The translations under genes were made by a program, and so were the position numbers. Positions 37,815 to 48,600 of a stretch of 64,000 bases of DNA are shown here, piece by piece. This stretch comes from Eledone cirrhosa (lineage: Eukaryota > Mollusca > Cephalopoda > Octopoda > Eledonidae). The notes beneath the pieces were generated by a model that made no database searches, was not told the DNA's origin, and was given only the letters and a program-made list of their open reading frames with translations. Where the stretch lies: positions 28,144,956 to 28,208,955 of the forward strand of contig OZ024741.1 in NCBI GenBank assembly GCA_964016885.1, given 5' to 3'. How positions within the stretch are numbered: the first letter of the stretch is position 1; each line of letters opens with the position of its first letter.

Positions 37815-38950
37815 TCCATTACCGGTTTCAGCATTTTATGCATTATCAAAGGGGGGTATTTGTATTGGTATAAAATATTGGAGTGAAGATAAGGTGATGT
37901 TGAACATGTTAAGGAAATGGGAAAGAAAGAATAATATTATTTGCAGGCATAGTTCTTGAGGATAAGCAGTTCAAAAAGTGTTATTATGGCAAGAGCGCTT
38001 GGTTGATCCATGATGGATAGTCTGGGGTTAGATATGTTTTCCCTTTTTAGAGAGTTAATATGCAGGGGGAGGTAATTCAGGGTGGTCAGGTAGGGGAGAG
38101 AGAGATGCGAGGGGGTAATTCATTTATATAAGAAAAAGAATTAGTAGGGTGTGAAGGAGGTAACTCTTTATAGAACATAGGAATTTGGGGCTTTGGTTCA
38201 TTGTTCGTTCCAGTTTTAGTTTAGTCCGAAGTTTAGTCCATTAAGTAGAGGTTGGAATTTGTTAATGGAGTACTTTTCCTTATTGGTACGATGGATAAAA
38301 GAAGCGTTGTCTATGAATTTGTAAATGGGGAAAATTTTAAAGTTTGGATGTTGGTTAGGTTCACAATTGGCGATATGTTCACTAAAAGCAATATTTCTGT
38401 ATTCCTGTATTTTGATTTGTGATCTATGGACGGTCATACGTTGTCGGAGGCTGTTTTTTGTCTGTCCTATGTAGTTCTCTCGACAACCTGAGCAGGTCAA
38501 AACATAGATTAGGTTTTCAGATGCACATGTAAAGTTGTATTTAATTGTGAAATGTTGTCATTGTTTAAAGTGGAATGTTGAACCTTCTATTACATTTGTG
38601 CATATGTCAAAGTTGGGCCTTCCGCATTTTGTTACTGTAGGGTTCATTGGGAGGGTTTGTTGGATTTTGGCTTGTGTGAGGATGTTCTTTTATGGATTTA
38701 CGTTGTCTTTTGCTCTTTATAATGTTGTGTGTTGAGAGGATTTTGTTCATTCTTGGGTCTCATTTTAGTAAACAAATGTTCTGGAGGATGGTGTCGAATG
38801 CCTCATTGTTGAGGGGGTTGTGTGTGGAGATGTATGGTAGAGTTTTCTGTTTCGGTTCATTCCTGGGTTCGGTTCATTCCTGGGTTCATTCCTGGATGTT
38901 GAGTTTTAGGGCACGTTGGAATCCGTGACAGAAGCCAAAACGCTGTCCAG
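37815..38950 (-). pseudogene. Penelope-like GIY-YIG remnant
   Basis: On the - strand a degraded reading frame leads from GRPNFDIC through NLIYVLTCSGC to the GIY-YIG core NYIGQTKNSLRQRMTVH, FSEHIANC and KEKYSINKFQPLLN before a stop at 38216. The 95-codon end (38500-38216) is open; upstream (to about 38950) only stop-riddled traces remain. The sequence resembles the nuclease part of Penelope-like retroelements and is of a different family from the YRDD elements. Downstream sequence to ~37815 (GATAATGCATAAAATGC...CGGTAATGG on the - strand) may be its untranslated tail. Confidence 0.7.
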
Positions 38951-38995
38951 TGGAGTAAGAGACGAGAGACAAAATATTAATTTATATCAATTGAG

Positions 38996-39215
38996 GGCGG
39001 TGGATTGGCAGTATCGGTAGAGGGTCGGACGGCATGCTTTTCAGCATAGAGTTACGGTCCTTTATGATATGAGTTCAAATCGCGCGGAGGTTAACTTTGC
39101 CTTTCATCCTTACGGTGTCGATAAAATAAAGTACCAGTCACGCACTCGGGTCGATTTAATCGACTTTCCCCTACCCTAAAATTGCTGGCCTTGTGCCTAT
39201 ATAAGAAACCATTAT
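38996..39215 (+). mobile_element. Cephalopod-type tRNA-derived SINE
   Basis: Complete copy with the GTCGATTTAATCGACTTTCC block and a perfect 15-bp target duplication TTTATATCAATTGAG at 38981-38995 and 39216-39230. Confidence 0.93.
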
Positions 39216-39255
39216 TTTATATCAATTGAGCTATAACAAGTTCACATAGATGTAT

Positions 39256-39270
39256 TCATGAATGAATGAA

Positions 39271-39320
<50 letters not shown>
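39256..39320. repeat. (ATGA)n/(AAT)n microsatellite
   Basis: Four ATGA units then ~16 AAT units; it is the 3' flank (tail side) of LINE C. Confidence 0.95.
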
Positions 39321-39322
<2 letters not shown>

Positions 39323-39583
39323 TTTCTTTATTAACCACAAGGGTTTACATAAAGTAGACATTAAGGACAGTGCAGGACAATGCAGGACGGTACAAATGGG
39401 CATTTCTGCGTGTAAAAAAACAAAAACAGAGGATGTAACAAAAATAACAATGAAAATAACAATGAAAATATTCCCCAATAGGGGGGAGACTTCGGAGGGA
39501 CATTTGTGGAGAAAGCCCAGTAAAAAGCCACAATGACCCTGACCACCAAGGCAAGTGCCCTCTCCCAGTTTTCCACCTTTAGT

Positions 39584-42500
39584 TTACAGATATATACTCA
39601 GAGTCGGCCCATTCACTCGGGCCATTCTTGCTTCTCTCACCCATCTTTCAACAAAATGCTGGGAAGAGAGCACTTCCTTCTCTACTCTGATTTTCCTTTT
39701 CAAATGAAATTTGAAAAAGTCAATCAGAGCATCACCGAAGAGGTAAGTGCTCGTCTTCAGCCCTTTCAAACGTGTCCACCATACTATCTCTTTCGCCATG
39801 GCCACCAGACAGATAAAAACTGCCTGCCCTTCCCGGCTAAAGGAGGAGGGCGGGGCAATCCTCACGATAGACTCAGATGATAGCTGGATCCGTCCTAAAC
39901 GCGACAGCAGGTGTTCGACATAAACCCACAAGTCAGCAATTTTCGGACACTGGACGAGTGCGTGCAGGACGGTTTCGTCGCCCTGCGCGCATCTCGGACA
40001 TGCCCGGCTGACGGCACCTCCATGCCTGTAGAGTTTATCCCGAACTGGCAAGGCTCCTCGGTAGCACTGCCAGGCCAGAGATTTCTGGAAGTTGTCCATA
40101 GGCCCTGGCCCGAAAGTTCTTCCGAAGAGATTGGCTAGTTGATTTTCGTCGACGCCTAGAGTTTCCCCAAGTACGTCGTCGCTCTTCCCCTCCACTAATC
40201 CTCTATAGAACGCCGAGGTGGAGTTTCCACCGATCACATTGCCCGATTGGTCGAGGGCTGTGAGCGCCTGAAGACATTCCAGTCTCCAGGCGCTCCCTCT
40301 CGGTCTTCGCTTGACCCAGGACTGCAGCTCCGTCAAGGAAACGAGCTGGGGAAAAACGCGTCTAGCAAACGGCGACCACACCTGATCACCGTCGAGGAAG
40401 AGGTGGAGATGTCGTAGCCTGAGCGCGTGCCTGCGCATCATCAGCCACGGCATGCCCAGCCCTCCACGTAGCGGGTGTTGACAACAGATGGACCGCCTGA
40501 CCATCGGAGCACGTCCCTTCCACAAAAAGCGAAAGAGCAAACGCTCCAGCGCAGTCAGGCGAGGCTTAGGACAAGGTACGACGGTTAGGCGGTAGCAGAT
40601 GACAGACGCGATGTACGCGTTAGCCACCTCCGCTCGACCTTTCAGGGATAGCTTCCTCTCCGCCCATTTCTGGGTGAGAGAAGCCACCCTGCTCGTCACC
40701 TCGTCCCAGTTTTTGTCCGTCTGGAGGTCCGGACCGAACCAGACCCCTAGCAATTTAACCGGTCCGTCCGTCCAGCGCCCGACGACGCTGTTGGACGGCA
40801 TGGACCTGCCTCTCCAGGTGCCGAGCTGCAGGCCCACTGACTTTTCCTGGTTGATCATTGCTCCTGTCACCGCTTCGTATTCTCTTAGTGTAGTGCCGAT
40901 CGCCTCGATGTGTTTGGCGTTCGACACCACTACGGTGACATCGTCCGCATATGCTGACACGGATCTTCCGCATCCTAGTTCGCGCGGGACTCCCCTCAAC
41001 GTCTCCAGTTTGTGCAGTAATGGCTCGAGAGTCAATACGTACAAGAGGGACGAGAGGGGACATCCTTGGCGGACCGAGCGCATGATGTTGAACGGTTCCG
41101 ACAGGTGACCGTTCACTCTCACCACAGAGCAGATGTCGCTGTGCATGGCAGCGATCCAGCCTCTGAAGACGGGCCCAAAGCCAGCCGCCCTCAGGACTGC
41201 CGCTAGGTAACGATGGTCGACCCTATCGAAAGCTTTCGACTGATCTAAATTGATCAAGGACCCACCCGTGCCAGGTTCCCTAGCTACCCTCTCTACGATG
41301 TATCGCATGAGGTGGAGGTTGTCGTGGATGGATCTGTCGGGAATGGCGCATGTCTGCGCCTCTCCCACCAGACCACCAACGACAAGCGCCAACCTCTTTG
41401 CTAGCACCTTGGCCAAAATCTTAAACTCTGTGTTTAGCAGAGTTATGGGCCGGAAATTGTCTATGTTATCCCCCTTGTTCGGATCCTTTCTCAGCAGTGC
41501 CACCGCTCCTCGGCTCACAGAACTGGGAATTCTCCCGTTCTGTTGCCAGTTGCAGTAGACGTCCGCCAAGAGGCCTCCGAACAAGTCTGGCATCTGTACG
41601 TAAAGTTCATAGGGCAGACCATCCAAACCAGGCGATTTACCCCTTGTGCAGCCAGTCATTGCCTCCCGTACTTCAGCGGCTGTTATCGGCTTTTCGCAAG
41701 ACCTCGCCTCAGTGGCCGAGAGCCGCGGCAGTCCGTCGAGGTAGACACTAAAGTCCATCCCTCTACCCGGCCCCCCGCTGCCCCCGAACAGCTGAGCGAA
41801 GTGTCGCTGAAAAGCTTCACACATTTGCCCGGGATCGAGTAGCATGCGCCCGTCGTGGTCCACCAAAGACCGGATCGTGGCTTTGTTGCCACGACGCGCC
41901 TCCGCCACTCGGGCCCATTGAACGGCTTTCGTCCCCTCGTGTCTGAGAGCACGCACCCTAGCTCTGACAACGCAGCCTTCGTGCTTTGCATTGAAGAATT
42001 GGTCAAGGGCCAATTTCGCCGCAAGCACGTCGGTCGCAATGCCTTTGCTAAGCGCCTCGTCTAATTTTCTAACTAGTTCTCCCTCTGCTCTATTTTTCTC
42101 TATTGCTAAAGCCTTACTAAACCTAATCGATTCTATTCTAATCGCTCTTTTCAGAGCAAACCACCACTTGTTGTTGACGATGGCCCCCGTCAACGCCCGC
42201 TTAACTAGTTCGCTAATCCGGTCTCTGTAGGCCTTGCGCGCTGGTAAGGACGCGTTTAGCTTCCAGTAGCCGGGTCCTCGTCTATGAAGCCTATCTAAGT
42301 CAAGCACACAGGTCACGAATTTGTGGTCCGTGTAGCTGACTATCTTGAATTGTGGACAGCCTATGCTAGACCTATCTATTTCCCTACAAAATACTCTATC
42401 TAGATATGATCTGGATGACCCTATGCGATTTGTCCAAGTCCACATTGGCACATTCGGGAAATCCAATCGGTACCTGTCAGACAGTTCAAAACGCCTGAGC

Positions 42501-43003
42501 AGGTTGGTGAGGCTCTTGCACCCTCCACCCCTATCCGCTAATCCCACACAGTCCCAGCGTGCATCTAAGATCCCGTTCCAGTCGCCCACTAACACTAAAG
42601 AGCGGGACGTTCCAAGAAAGGTCTCCAGACGCCGGAAGAAATCAGGCCGCCCTGCTCCTGTCGGGGCATAGACGGCCACTAGCCTGAAAGCTTGCCCGTC
42701 TCCGCTGGTCACGTCCAGCACCACCAGCTTACCCTCTGGGTCCAGGAAGATGGCCCGTATGGCGAGATCCAAACCTCTCCGAAAAAGCACAGCAACTCCT
42801 CCACCCGATCCAGGACGGCTGGGAGATGCGTACACATCGTAGCCGCCGAAGATCGGTGCGAAGGCCCGTGCTTCGGAGATTCTGGTCTCGCTGATGGCCA
42901 CTACATCTATGTTTAGTGACCTGAGGTCGTTGAGCAGGTGACCCTGCTTCCATGACGACCCCAAGCCACGCGCATTTATGCTGCCTATTCTGAGTGAGGT
43001 CAT
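39584..43003 (-). CDS. LINE C ORF2: APE endonuclease-reverse transcriptase, 1139 aa
   Basis: The protein would nick target DNA and reverse-transcribe the element RNA at the nick. Residues ~1-230 are the APE-type endonuclease: NARG near residue 10, ISETR near 40, VGDWNG near 135, and YTDHKFV near 225. The middle shows GPGYWKLN and GLDGLPYELY. RT motifs follow: FRPITLLNTE, NLDQSKAFDRVDH, RQGCPLSSLLYV and the catalytic SAYADDVTVVV. The C-terminal third carries LLGVWFGPD, WKGRAPMVRR and a zinc-type CPRCAQGDETVLHALVQC. All catalytic residues that I can locate are present. It begins 34 nt after the ORF1 stop. RNase H is not evident, which agrees with the L1/Tx1 group. Confidence 0.95.
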   Translation of the reverse strand: MTSLRIGSINARGLGSSWKQGHLLNDLRSLNIDVVAISETRISEARAFAPIFGGYDVYASPSRPGSGGGVAVLFRRGLDLAIRAIFLDPEGKLVVLDVTSGDGQAFRLVAVYAPTGAGRPDFFRRLETFLGTSRSLVLVGDWNGILDARWDCVGLADRGGGCKSLTNLLRRFELSDRYRLDFPNVPMWTWTNRIGSSRSYLDRVFCREIDRSSIGCPQFKIVSYTDHKFVTCVLDLDRLHRRGPGYWKLNASLPARKAYRDRISELVKRALTGAIVNNKWWFALKRAIRIESIRFSKALAIEKNRAEGELVRKLDEALSKGIATDVLAAKLALDQFFNAKHEGCVVRARVRALRHEGTKAVQWARVAEARRGNKATIRSLVDHDGRMLLDPGQMCEAFQRHFAQLFGGSGGPGRGMDFSVYLDGLPRLSATEARSCEKPITAAEVREAMTGCTRGKSPGLDGLPYELYVQMPDLFGGLLADVYCNWQQNGRIPSSVSRGAVALLRKDPNKGDNIDNFRPITLLNTEFKILAKVLAKRLALVVGGLVGEAQTCAIPDRSIHDNLHLMRYIVERVAREPGTGGSLINLDQSKAFDRVDHRYLAAVLRAAGFGPVFRGWIAAMHSDICSVVRVNGHLSEPFNIMRSVRQGCPLSSLLYVLTLEPLLHKLETLRGVPRELGCGRSVSAYADDVTVVVSNAKHIEAIGTTLREYEAVTGAMINQEKSVGLQLGTWRGRSMPSNSVVGRWTDGPVKLLGVWFGPDLQTDKNWDEVTSRVASLTQKWAERKLSLKGRAEVANAYIASVICYRLTVVPCPKPRLTALERLLFRFLWKGRAPMVRRSICCQHPLRGGLGMPWLMMRRHALRLRHLHLFLDGDQVWSPFARRVFPQLVSLTELQSWVKRRPRGSAWRLECLQALTALDQSGNVIGGNSTSAFYRGLVEGKSDDVLGETLGVDENQLANLFGRTFGPGPMDNFQKSLAWQCYRGALPVRDKLYRHGGAVSRACPRCAQGDETVLHALVQCPKIADLWVYVEHLLSRLGRIQLSSESIVRIAPPSSFSREGQAVFICLVAMAKEIVWWTRLKGLKTSTYLFGDALIDFFKFHLKRKIRVEKEVLSSQHFVERWVREARMARVNGPTLSIYL

Positions 43004-43037
43004 GTTTAAATAGAGTGGAAAAGATGGGAAAGACCAC

Positions 43038-45131
43038 TTACCGTACTTTTGGTAGAGGAGGGATGGTTTTTACATCCCTTTTCACTTGATCGTCTGGTGA
43101 AGGGACCGTTGAATCGTCCCTTCGGCTGGTCGTCGGCTCTTCTAAGAGAATGTCTGAATATACTCTTCGATTGATGGTTCCTCCTAGGTCCCTGAAATCA
43201 CCAACTGCGTTGGGGAATTTCGTTTTAATGTTTGTGTATTGTTTCTGTGCTATTTTTAGCAGTCTTATGTTAGTTGGCGTTTTGATTGGTGCTGGTATTA
43301 TGTAGTCCTGTTGTGAAATGTCTGTGTGTTCAATTATGTAAGTCATTAGTTTCTTGTTGTGTGTGTTTATTGCCGTGCATTTGTTTTTCTGGGGGTGGGG
43401 TGTGGTTCTGCTATTTTCTTGTCGTTGTTGCTGGGTGTGTGTGTTTTGTTGTTGTGTTTGCGATGTTGGTGCTTGTGGTGGTGGTGTTGAAGGTGTTGTT
43501 GGCGGTGGGGTTGTCGCCGGTGTTGATGGTGGTGCTGGTGTGGGTGGTGATGGTGTTGGTGGTGTTGCTGCTGTGGGTCTCTTTGCAGTAGACTTTACCC
43601 TTTTCTCATTTCTTTCCTCCCTTTTCAAAGGCGACGATGCGCTGCTTCTGCGTTTGTGCCTTCTTGCGACCTTTTGCCATCCCTCTCCCACCTCACACTC
43701 CATGTCTGATTCTGTAAGGTCGGGGAGGGGTACCAGCTCCACTCTTTCACTTGTTGTTGTTGGTGATGTTTGCACTGGAGTCTCTGTTGCAGCTGCATTT
43801 GGTATTGCTGTTGTTGTTGTTAATATTTCCACTGCTGCTGCTGTCTTTGATTTCCGTGGAGTGGGTATGGGTGCCACGGACCTATCGTTCCTGGTTGCCG
43901 CTTGTCCTGTTGCTGGTAGCCGTGGAGCCGGATTCGGAAGGAGGGGGGTTTTCTCCTTTCTCAGGGTCTTCTCGTTGCAGAAGGCCCTGAGGTGAGTCTT
44001 CGATCCACAGCGAAAGCATTTCGGGCGTTTGCCCTCAACACTTATGGGCAGTTGAGTGCCGTTATCGAAGTCTATCACATCCGGGATAGCTTCGATGCAC
44101 TCCTGGTTGGTTTGGATTAGCATCTCAATGGAGGAGCCGACCCAATCTTCTCTTACTTTTTTCTGTACTTGCAGTACAGTTGTTTTGTCCTCGATTCCGA
44201 CGAGGACAGACGCGGCCAGCCAAGAAGGGGTCATTCCGGGGGGGACGTGGGTCAGTTTGACCCTCACAATTTTTTGCCCGCAGTAGGAGGGCACCAACAC
44301 CATTTCCTCGCTCCTTAGGGTCACTACTGATTGGGCCTTTGCCTCCTGGGGTGTGGCAAAAAGTACGTCTACGGTGGCGTATTTTTTGCCTCGGGTGATG
44401 TGCGTTTTCCTCTGCCACACAGACCCCAAGGCTTTTTGTATTTGGGCCTCTGTGGCTCTTTCCACCCTACGGGATTTTGTACTTACTGTACGGTACGTGA
44501 CCGTACAGTGCTCTTGGGTTTCGAAAAAAATTTTCGCTGCCTTGCAGATTGCTCGGTGTCCGTTCTTTGTCACCATCTTCTTCGCTTCCTCTAATTCCTC
44601 ATTTGTTATGAGGATTGTTTCCAAGTTTTTCGCAATACCTGCAAATGAGATTGGTTTTTCTCTGCTGTTGTTGTTGTCGTCAGAGCTGCTGGTACTTTTG
44701 TTGCTGCAGGTACTACGACTACTGCCTCCGCCGCTGTTGCTGTGGTTGTTGTTGGTGTTGCTGCTGCTAATGCTGTTGTTGTTTATGCTGCTGGTGATGC
44801 TGTTGCGGCTGCTACTGTTGTTTTCATTGTCACTGTTGCTGTTGTTATTACGGCTGCTACTGCTATTATTCCTGACGTCAGACGAATGAACTGGGTTTTC
44901 GTATTTCCCGCACACCTGTTTCGTCGCTGTCGTCGTCGTCGTGGAGAAACCTTGCACGCTTTGCACGAGACTTTTCTTTTCTTTCGTCGCTTGCGAAAGA
45001 GAAGGGAGGGAGAGAGACACATTTAAAGAAGGGAGGGAGAGAGACAATCTTCTCTCTGCTGTAGTGATGATTGAGGAAGAAGAAGACGGAATGAGTGGGA
45101 GTGACGTATGAAATTTCTTTTTGGTAGCCAT
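43038..45131 (-). CDS. LINE C ORF1: CCHC nucleic-acid-binding protein, ~697 aa
   Basis: I choose the ATG at 45131-45129 (AAAACATGGCT context, MATKKKFHTSLPL); the frame is open 11 codons further but without an ATG. The N-terminal part is Ser-rich, followed by a ~70-residue Asn/Ser low-complexity region encoded by AAC/AGC repeats. A globular part (EELEEAKKMVTKNGHRAICK...) leads to one CCHC zinc knuckle, CFRCGSKTHLRAFC. The C-terminal third is Thr/Pro/Gln-rich, then a short ordered tail ending PLPKVR. It would coat the element RNA. The stop codon lies in CGGTAAGTG, and a pyrimidine-rich 34-nt spacer precedes ORF2. Confidence 0.92.
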   Translation of the reverse strand: MATKKKFHTSLPLIPSSSSSIITTAERRLSLSLPSLNVSLSLPSLSQATKEKKSLVQSVQGFSTTTTTATKQVCGKYENPVHSSDVRNNSSSSRNNNSNSDNENNSSSRNSITSSINNNSISSSNTNNNHSNSGGGSSRSTCSNKSTSSSDDNNNSREKPISFAGIAKNLETILITNEELEEAKKMVTKNGHRAICKAAKIFFETQEHCTVTYRTVSTKSRRVERATEAQIQKALGSVWQRKTHITRGKKYATVDVLFATPQEAKAQSVVTLRSEEMVLVPSYCGQKIVRVKLTHVPPGMTPSWLAASVLVGIEDKTTVLQVQKKVREDWVGSSIEMLIQTNQECIEAIPDVIDFDNGTQLPISVEGKRPKCFRCGSKTHLRAFCNEKTLRKEKTPLLPNPAPRLPATGQAATRNDRSVAPIPTPRKSKTAAAVEILTTTTAIPNAAATETPVQTSPTTTSERVELVPLPDLTESDMECEVGEGWQKVARRHKRRSSASSPLKREERNEKRVKSTAKRPTAATPPTPSPPTPAPPSTPATTPPPTTPSTPPPQAPTSQTQQQNTHTQQQRQENSRTTPHPQKNKCTAINTHNKKLMTYIIEHTDISQQDYIIPAPIKTPTNIRLLKIAQKQYTNIKTKFPNAVGDFRDLGGTINRRVYSDILLEEPTTSRRDDSTVPSPDDQVKRDVKTIPPLPKVR

Positions 45132-45178
45132 GTTTTTTTGTTTAAAATGAAATTTTGGGTACAAAACCCCAATAACTG

Positions 45179-45245
45179 GTTATTTAACCCCGAAGGGCCA
45201 AATAACGGACAGAAAGACCCCTCTCACGAGGAGGAGGGTGTCTTT
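45179..45245 (-). promoter_or_regulatory. Paired stem-loops in LINE C 5' UTR
   Basis: In transcription order, stem-loop 1 (45245-45213) pairs AAAGAC with GTCTTT plus inner CCCTC/GAGGG, and stem-loop 2 (45206-45179) pairs GTTATTT with AAATAAC plus inner CCC/GGG around TTC. ORF1 starts 47 nt after it. LINE D has the same at 51332-51266. Confidence 0.65.
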
Positions 45246-45344
45246 ATCAACAATTTGGTTCAAGTTTTAAACAATTTACAATTGTTTTAACGGTTAAAAA
45301 TTACTATACCTTACAGAGCCGAGCCTCCGTCAACCATGGCATTC

Positions 45345-45345
<1 letters not shown>

Positions 45346-45407
<62 letters not shown>
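45346..45407. repeat. (AAT)n between LINE C and LINE D
   Basis: 62 bases of pure AAT; it is the 5' flank of LINE C and the tail flank of LINE D. Confidence 0.97.
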
Positions 45408-45409
<2 letters not shown>

Positions 45410-45670
45410 TTTCTTTATTAACCACAAGGGTTTACATAAAGTAGACATTAAGGACAGTGCAGGACAATGCAGGACGGTACAAATGGGCATTTCTGCGTGT
45501 AAAAAAACAAAAACAGAGGATGTAACAAAAATAACAATGAAAATAACAATGAAAATATTCCCCAATAGGGGGGAGACTTCGGAGGGACATTTGTGGAGAA
45601 AGCCCAGTAAAAAGCCACAATGACCCTGACCACCAAGGCAAGTGCCCTCTCCCAGTTTTCCACCTTTAGT

Positions 45671-48600
45671 TTACAGATATATACTCAGAGTCGGCCCATT
45701 CACTCGGGCCATTCTTGCTTCTCTCACCCATCTTTCAACAAAATGCTGGGAAGAGAGCACTTCCTTCTCTACTCTGATTTTCCTTTTCAAATGAAATTTG
45801 AAAAAGTCAATCAGAGCATCACCGAAGAGGTAAGTGCTCGTCTTCAGCCCTTTCAAACGTGTCCACCATACTATCTCTTTCGCCATGGCCACCAGACAGA
45901 TAAAAACTGCCTGCCCTTCCCGGCTAAAGGAGGAGGGCGGGGCAATCCTCACGATAGACTCAGATGATAGCTGGATCCGTCCTAAACGCGACAGCAGGTG
46001 TTCGACATAAACCCACAAGTCAGCAATTTTCGGACACTGGACGAGTGCGTGCAGGACGGTTTCGTCGCCCTGCGCGCATCTCGGACATGCCCGGCTGACG
46101 GCACCTCCATGCCTGTAGAGTTTATCCCGAACTGGCAAGGCTCCTCGGTAGCACTGCCAGGCCAGAGATTTCTGGAAGTTGTCCATAGGCCCTGGCCCGA
46201 AAGTTCTTCCGAAGAGATTGGCTAGTTGATTTTCGTCGACGCCTAGAGTTTCCCCAAGTACGTCGTCGCTCTTCCCCTCCACTAATCCTCTATAGAACGC
46301 CGAGGTGGAGTTTCCACCGATCACATTGCCCGATTGGTCGAGGGCTGTGAGCGCCTGAAGACATTCCAGTCTCCAGGCGCTCCCTCTCGGTCTTCGCTTG
46401 ACCCAGGACTGCAGCTCCGTCAAGGAAACGAGCTGGGGAAAAACGCGTCTAGCAAACGGCGACCACACCTGATCACCGTCGAGGAAGAGGTGGAGATGTC
46501 GTAGCCTGAGCGCGTGCCTGCGCATCATCAGCCACGGCATGCCCAGCCCTCCACGTAGCGGGTGTTGACAACAGATGGACCGCCTGACCATCGGAGCACG
46601 TCCCTTCCACAAAAAGCGAAAGAGCAAACGCTCCAGCGCAGTCAGGCGAGGCTTAGGACAAGGTACGACGGTTAGGCGGTAGCAGATGACAGACGCGATG
46701 TACGCGTTAGCCACCTCCGCTCGACCTTTCAGGGATAGCTTCCTCTCCGCCCATTTCTGGGTGAGAGAAGCCACCCTGCTCGTCACCTCGTCCCAGTTTT
46801 TGTCCGTCTGGAGGTCCGGACCGAACCAGACCCCTAGCAATTTAACCGGTCCGTCCGTCCAGCGCCCGACGACGCTGTTGGACGGCATGGACCTGCCTCT
46901 CCAGGTGCCGAGCTGCAGGCCCACTGACTTTTCCTGGTTGATCATTGCTCCTGTCACCGCTTCGTATTCTCTTAGTGTAGTGCCGATCGCCTCGATGTGT
47001 TTGGCGTTCGACACCACTACGGTGACATCGTCCGCATATGCTGACACGGATCTTCCGCATCCTAGTTCGCGCGGGACTCCCCTCAACGTCTCCAGTTTGT
47101 GCAGTAATGGCTCGAGAGTCAATACGTACAAGAGGGACGAGAGGGGACATCCTTGGCGGACCGAGCGCATGATGTTGAACGGTTCCGACAGGTGACCGTT
47201 CACTCTCACCACAGAGCAGATGTCGCTGTGCATGGCAGCGATCCAGCCTCTGAAGACGGGCCCAAAGCCAGCCGCCCTCAGGACTGCCGCTAGGTAACGA
47301 TGGTCGACCCTATCGAAAGCTTTCGACTGATCTAAATTGATCAAGGACCCACCCGTGCCAGGTTCCCTAGCTACCCTCTCTACGATGTATCGCATGAGGT
47401 GGAGGTTGTCGTGGATGGATCTGTCGGGAATGGCGCATGTCTGCGCCTCTCCCACCAGACCACCAACGACAAGCGCCAACCTCTTTGCTAGCACCTTGGC
47501 CAAAATCTTAAACTCTGTGTTTAGCAGAGTTATGGGCCGGAAATTGTCTATGTTATCCCCCTTGTTCGGATCCTTTCTCAGCAGTGCCACCGCTCCTCGG
47601 CTCACAGAACTGGGAATTCTCCCGTTCTGTTGCCAGTTGCAGTAGACGTCCGCCAAGAGGCCTCCGAACAAGTCTGGCATCTGTACGTAAAGTTCATAGG
47701 GCAGACCATCCAAACCAGGCGATTTACCCCTTGTGCAGCCAGTCATTGCCTCCCGTACTTCAGCGGCTGTTATCGGCTTTTCGCAAGACCTCGCCTCAGT
47801 GGCCGAGAGCCGCGGCAGTCCGTCGAGGTAGACACTAAAGTCCATCCCTCTACCCGGCCCCCCGCTGCCCCCGAACAGCTGAGCGAAGTGTCGCTGAAAA
47901 GCTTCACACATTTGCCCGGGATCGAGTAGCATGCGCCCGTCGTGGTCCACCAAAGACCGGATCGTGGCTTTGTTGCCACGACGCGCCTCCGCCACTCGGG
48001 CCCATTGAACGGCTTTCGTCCCCTCGTGTCTGAGAGCACGCACCCTAGCTCTGACAACGCAGCCTTCGTGCTTTGCATTGAAGAATTGGTCAAGGGCCAA
48101 TTTCGCCGCAAGCACGTCGGTCGCAATGCCTTTGCTAAGCGCCTCGTCTAATTTTCTAACTAGTTCTCCCTCTGCTCTATTTTTCTCTATTGCTAAAGCC
48201 TTACTAAACCTAATCGATTCTATTCTAATCGCTCTTTTCAGAGCAAACCACCACTTGTTGTTGACGATGGCCCCCGTCAACGCCCGCTTAACTAGTTCGC
48301 TAATCCGGTCTCTGTAGGCCTTGCGCGCTGGTAAGGACGCGTTTAGCTTCCAGTAGCCGGGTCCTCGTCTATGAAGCCTATCTAAGTCAAGCACACAGGT
48401 CACGAATTTGTGGTCCGTGTAGCTGACTATCTTGAATTGTGGACAGCCTATGCTAGACCTATCTATTTCCCTACAAAATACTCTATCTAGATATGATCTG
48501 GATGACCCTATGCGATTTGTCCAAGTCCACATTGGCACATTCGGGAAATCCAATCGGTACCTGTCAGACAGTTCAAAACGCCTGAGCAGGTTGGTGAGGC

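Larger units (their letters stand above)
39321..45345 (-). mobile_element. LINE C: full-length Tx1-like retrotransposon
   Basis: 6,025-bp element on the - strand with both ORFs open: 5' UTR 45345-45132, ORF1 45131-43038, ORF2 43003-39584, 3' UTR to 39321, whose end on its own strand is GTGGTTAATAAAGAAATC followed by (ATT)n. It is followed at a constant offset of 6,087 by LINE D, which appears identical. Both ends lie in (AAT)n. No inactivating change is visible, so it is a candidate active element. Confidence 0.95.

Noticed and set aside
39242..39576. Short frames on both strands in LINE C/D 3' ends rich in N or L
   Set aside because: Translations of (AAT)n/(ATT)n plus the LINE 3' UTR.
40599..41108. 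169-codon frame on the + strand (with its duplicate at 46686-47195), and the 213-codon frame at 43354-43995
   Set aside because: Antisense shadows of LINE C/D ORF2 and ORF1; residues mirror the codons of the real genes.
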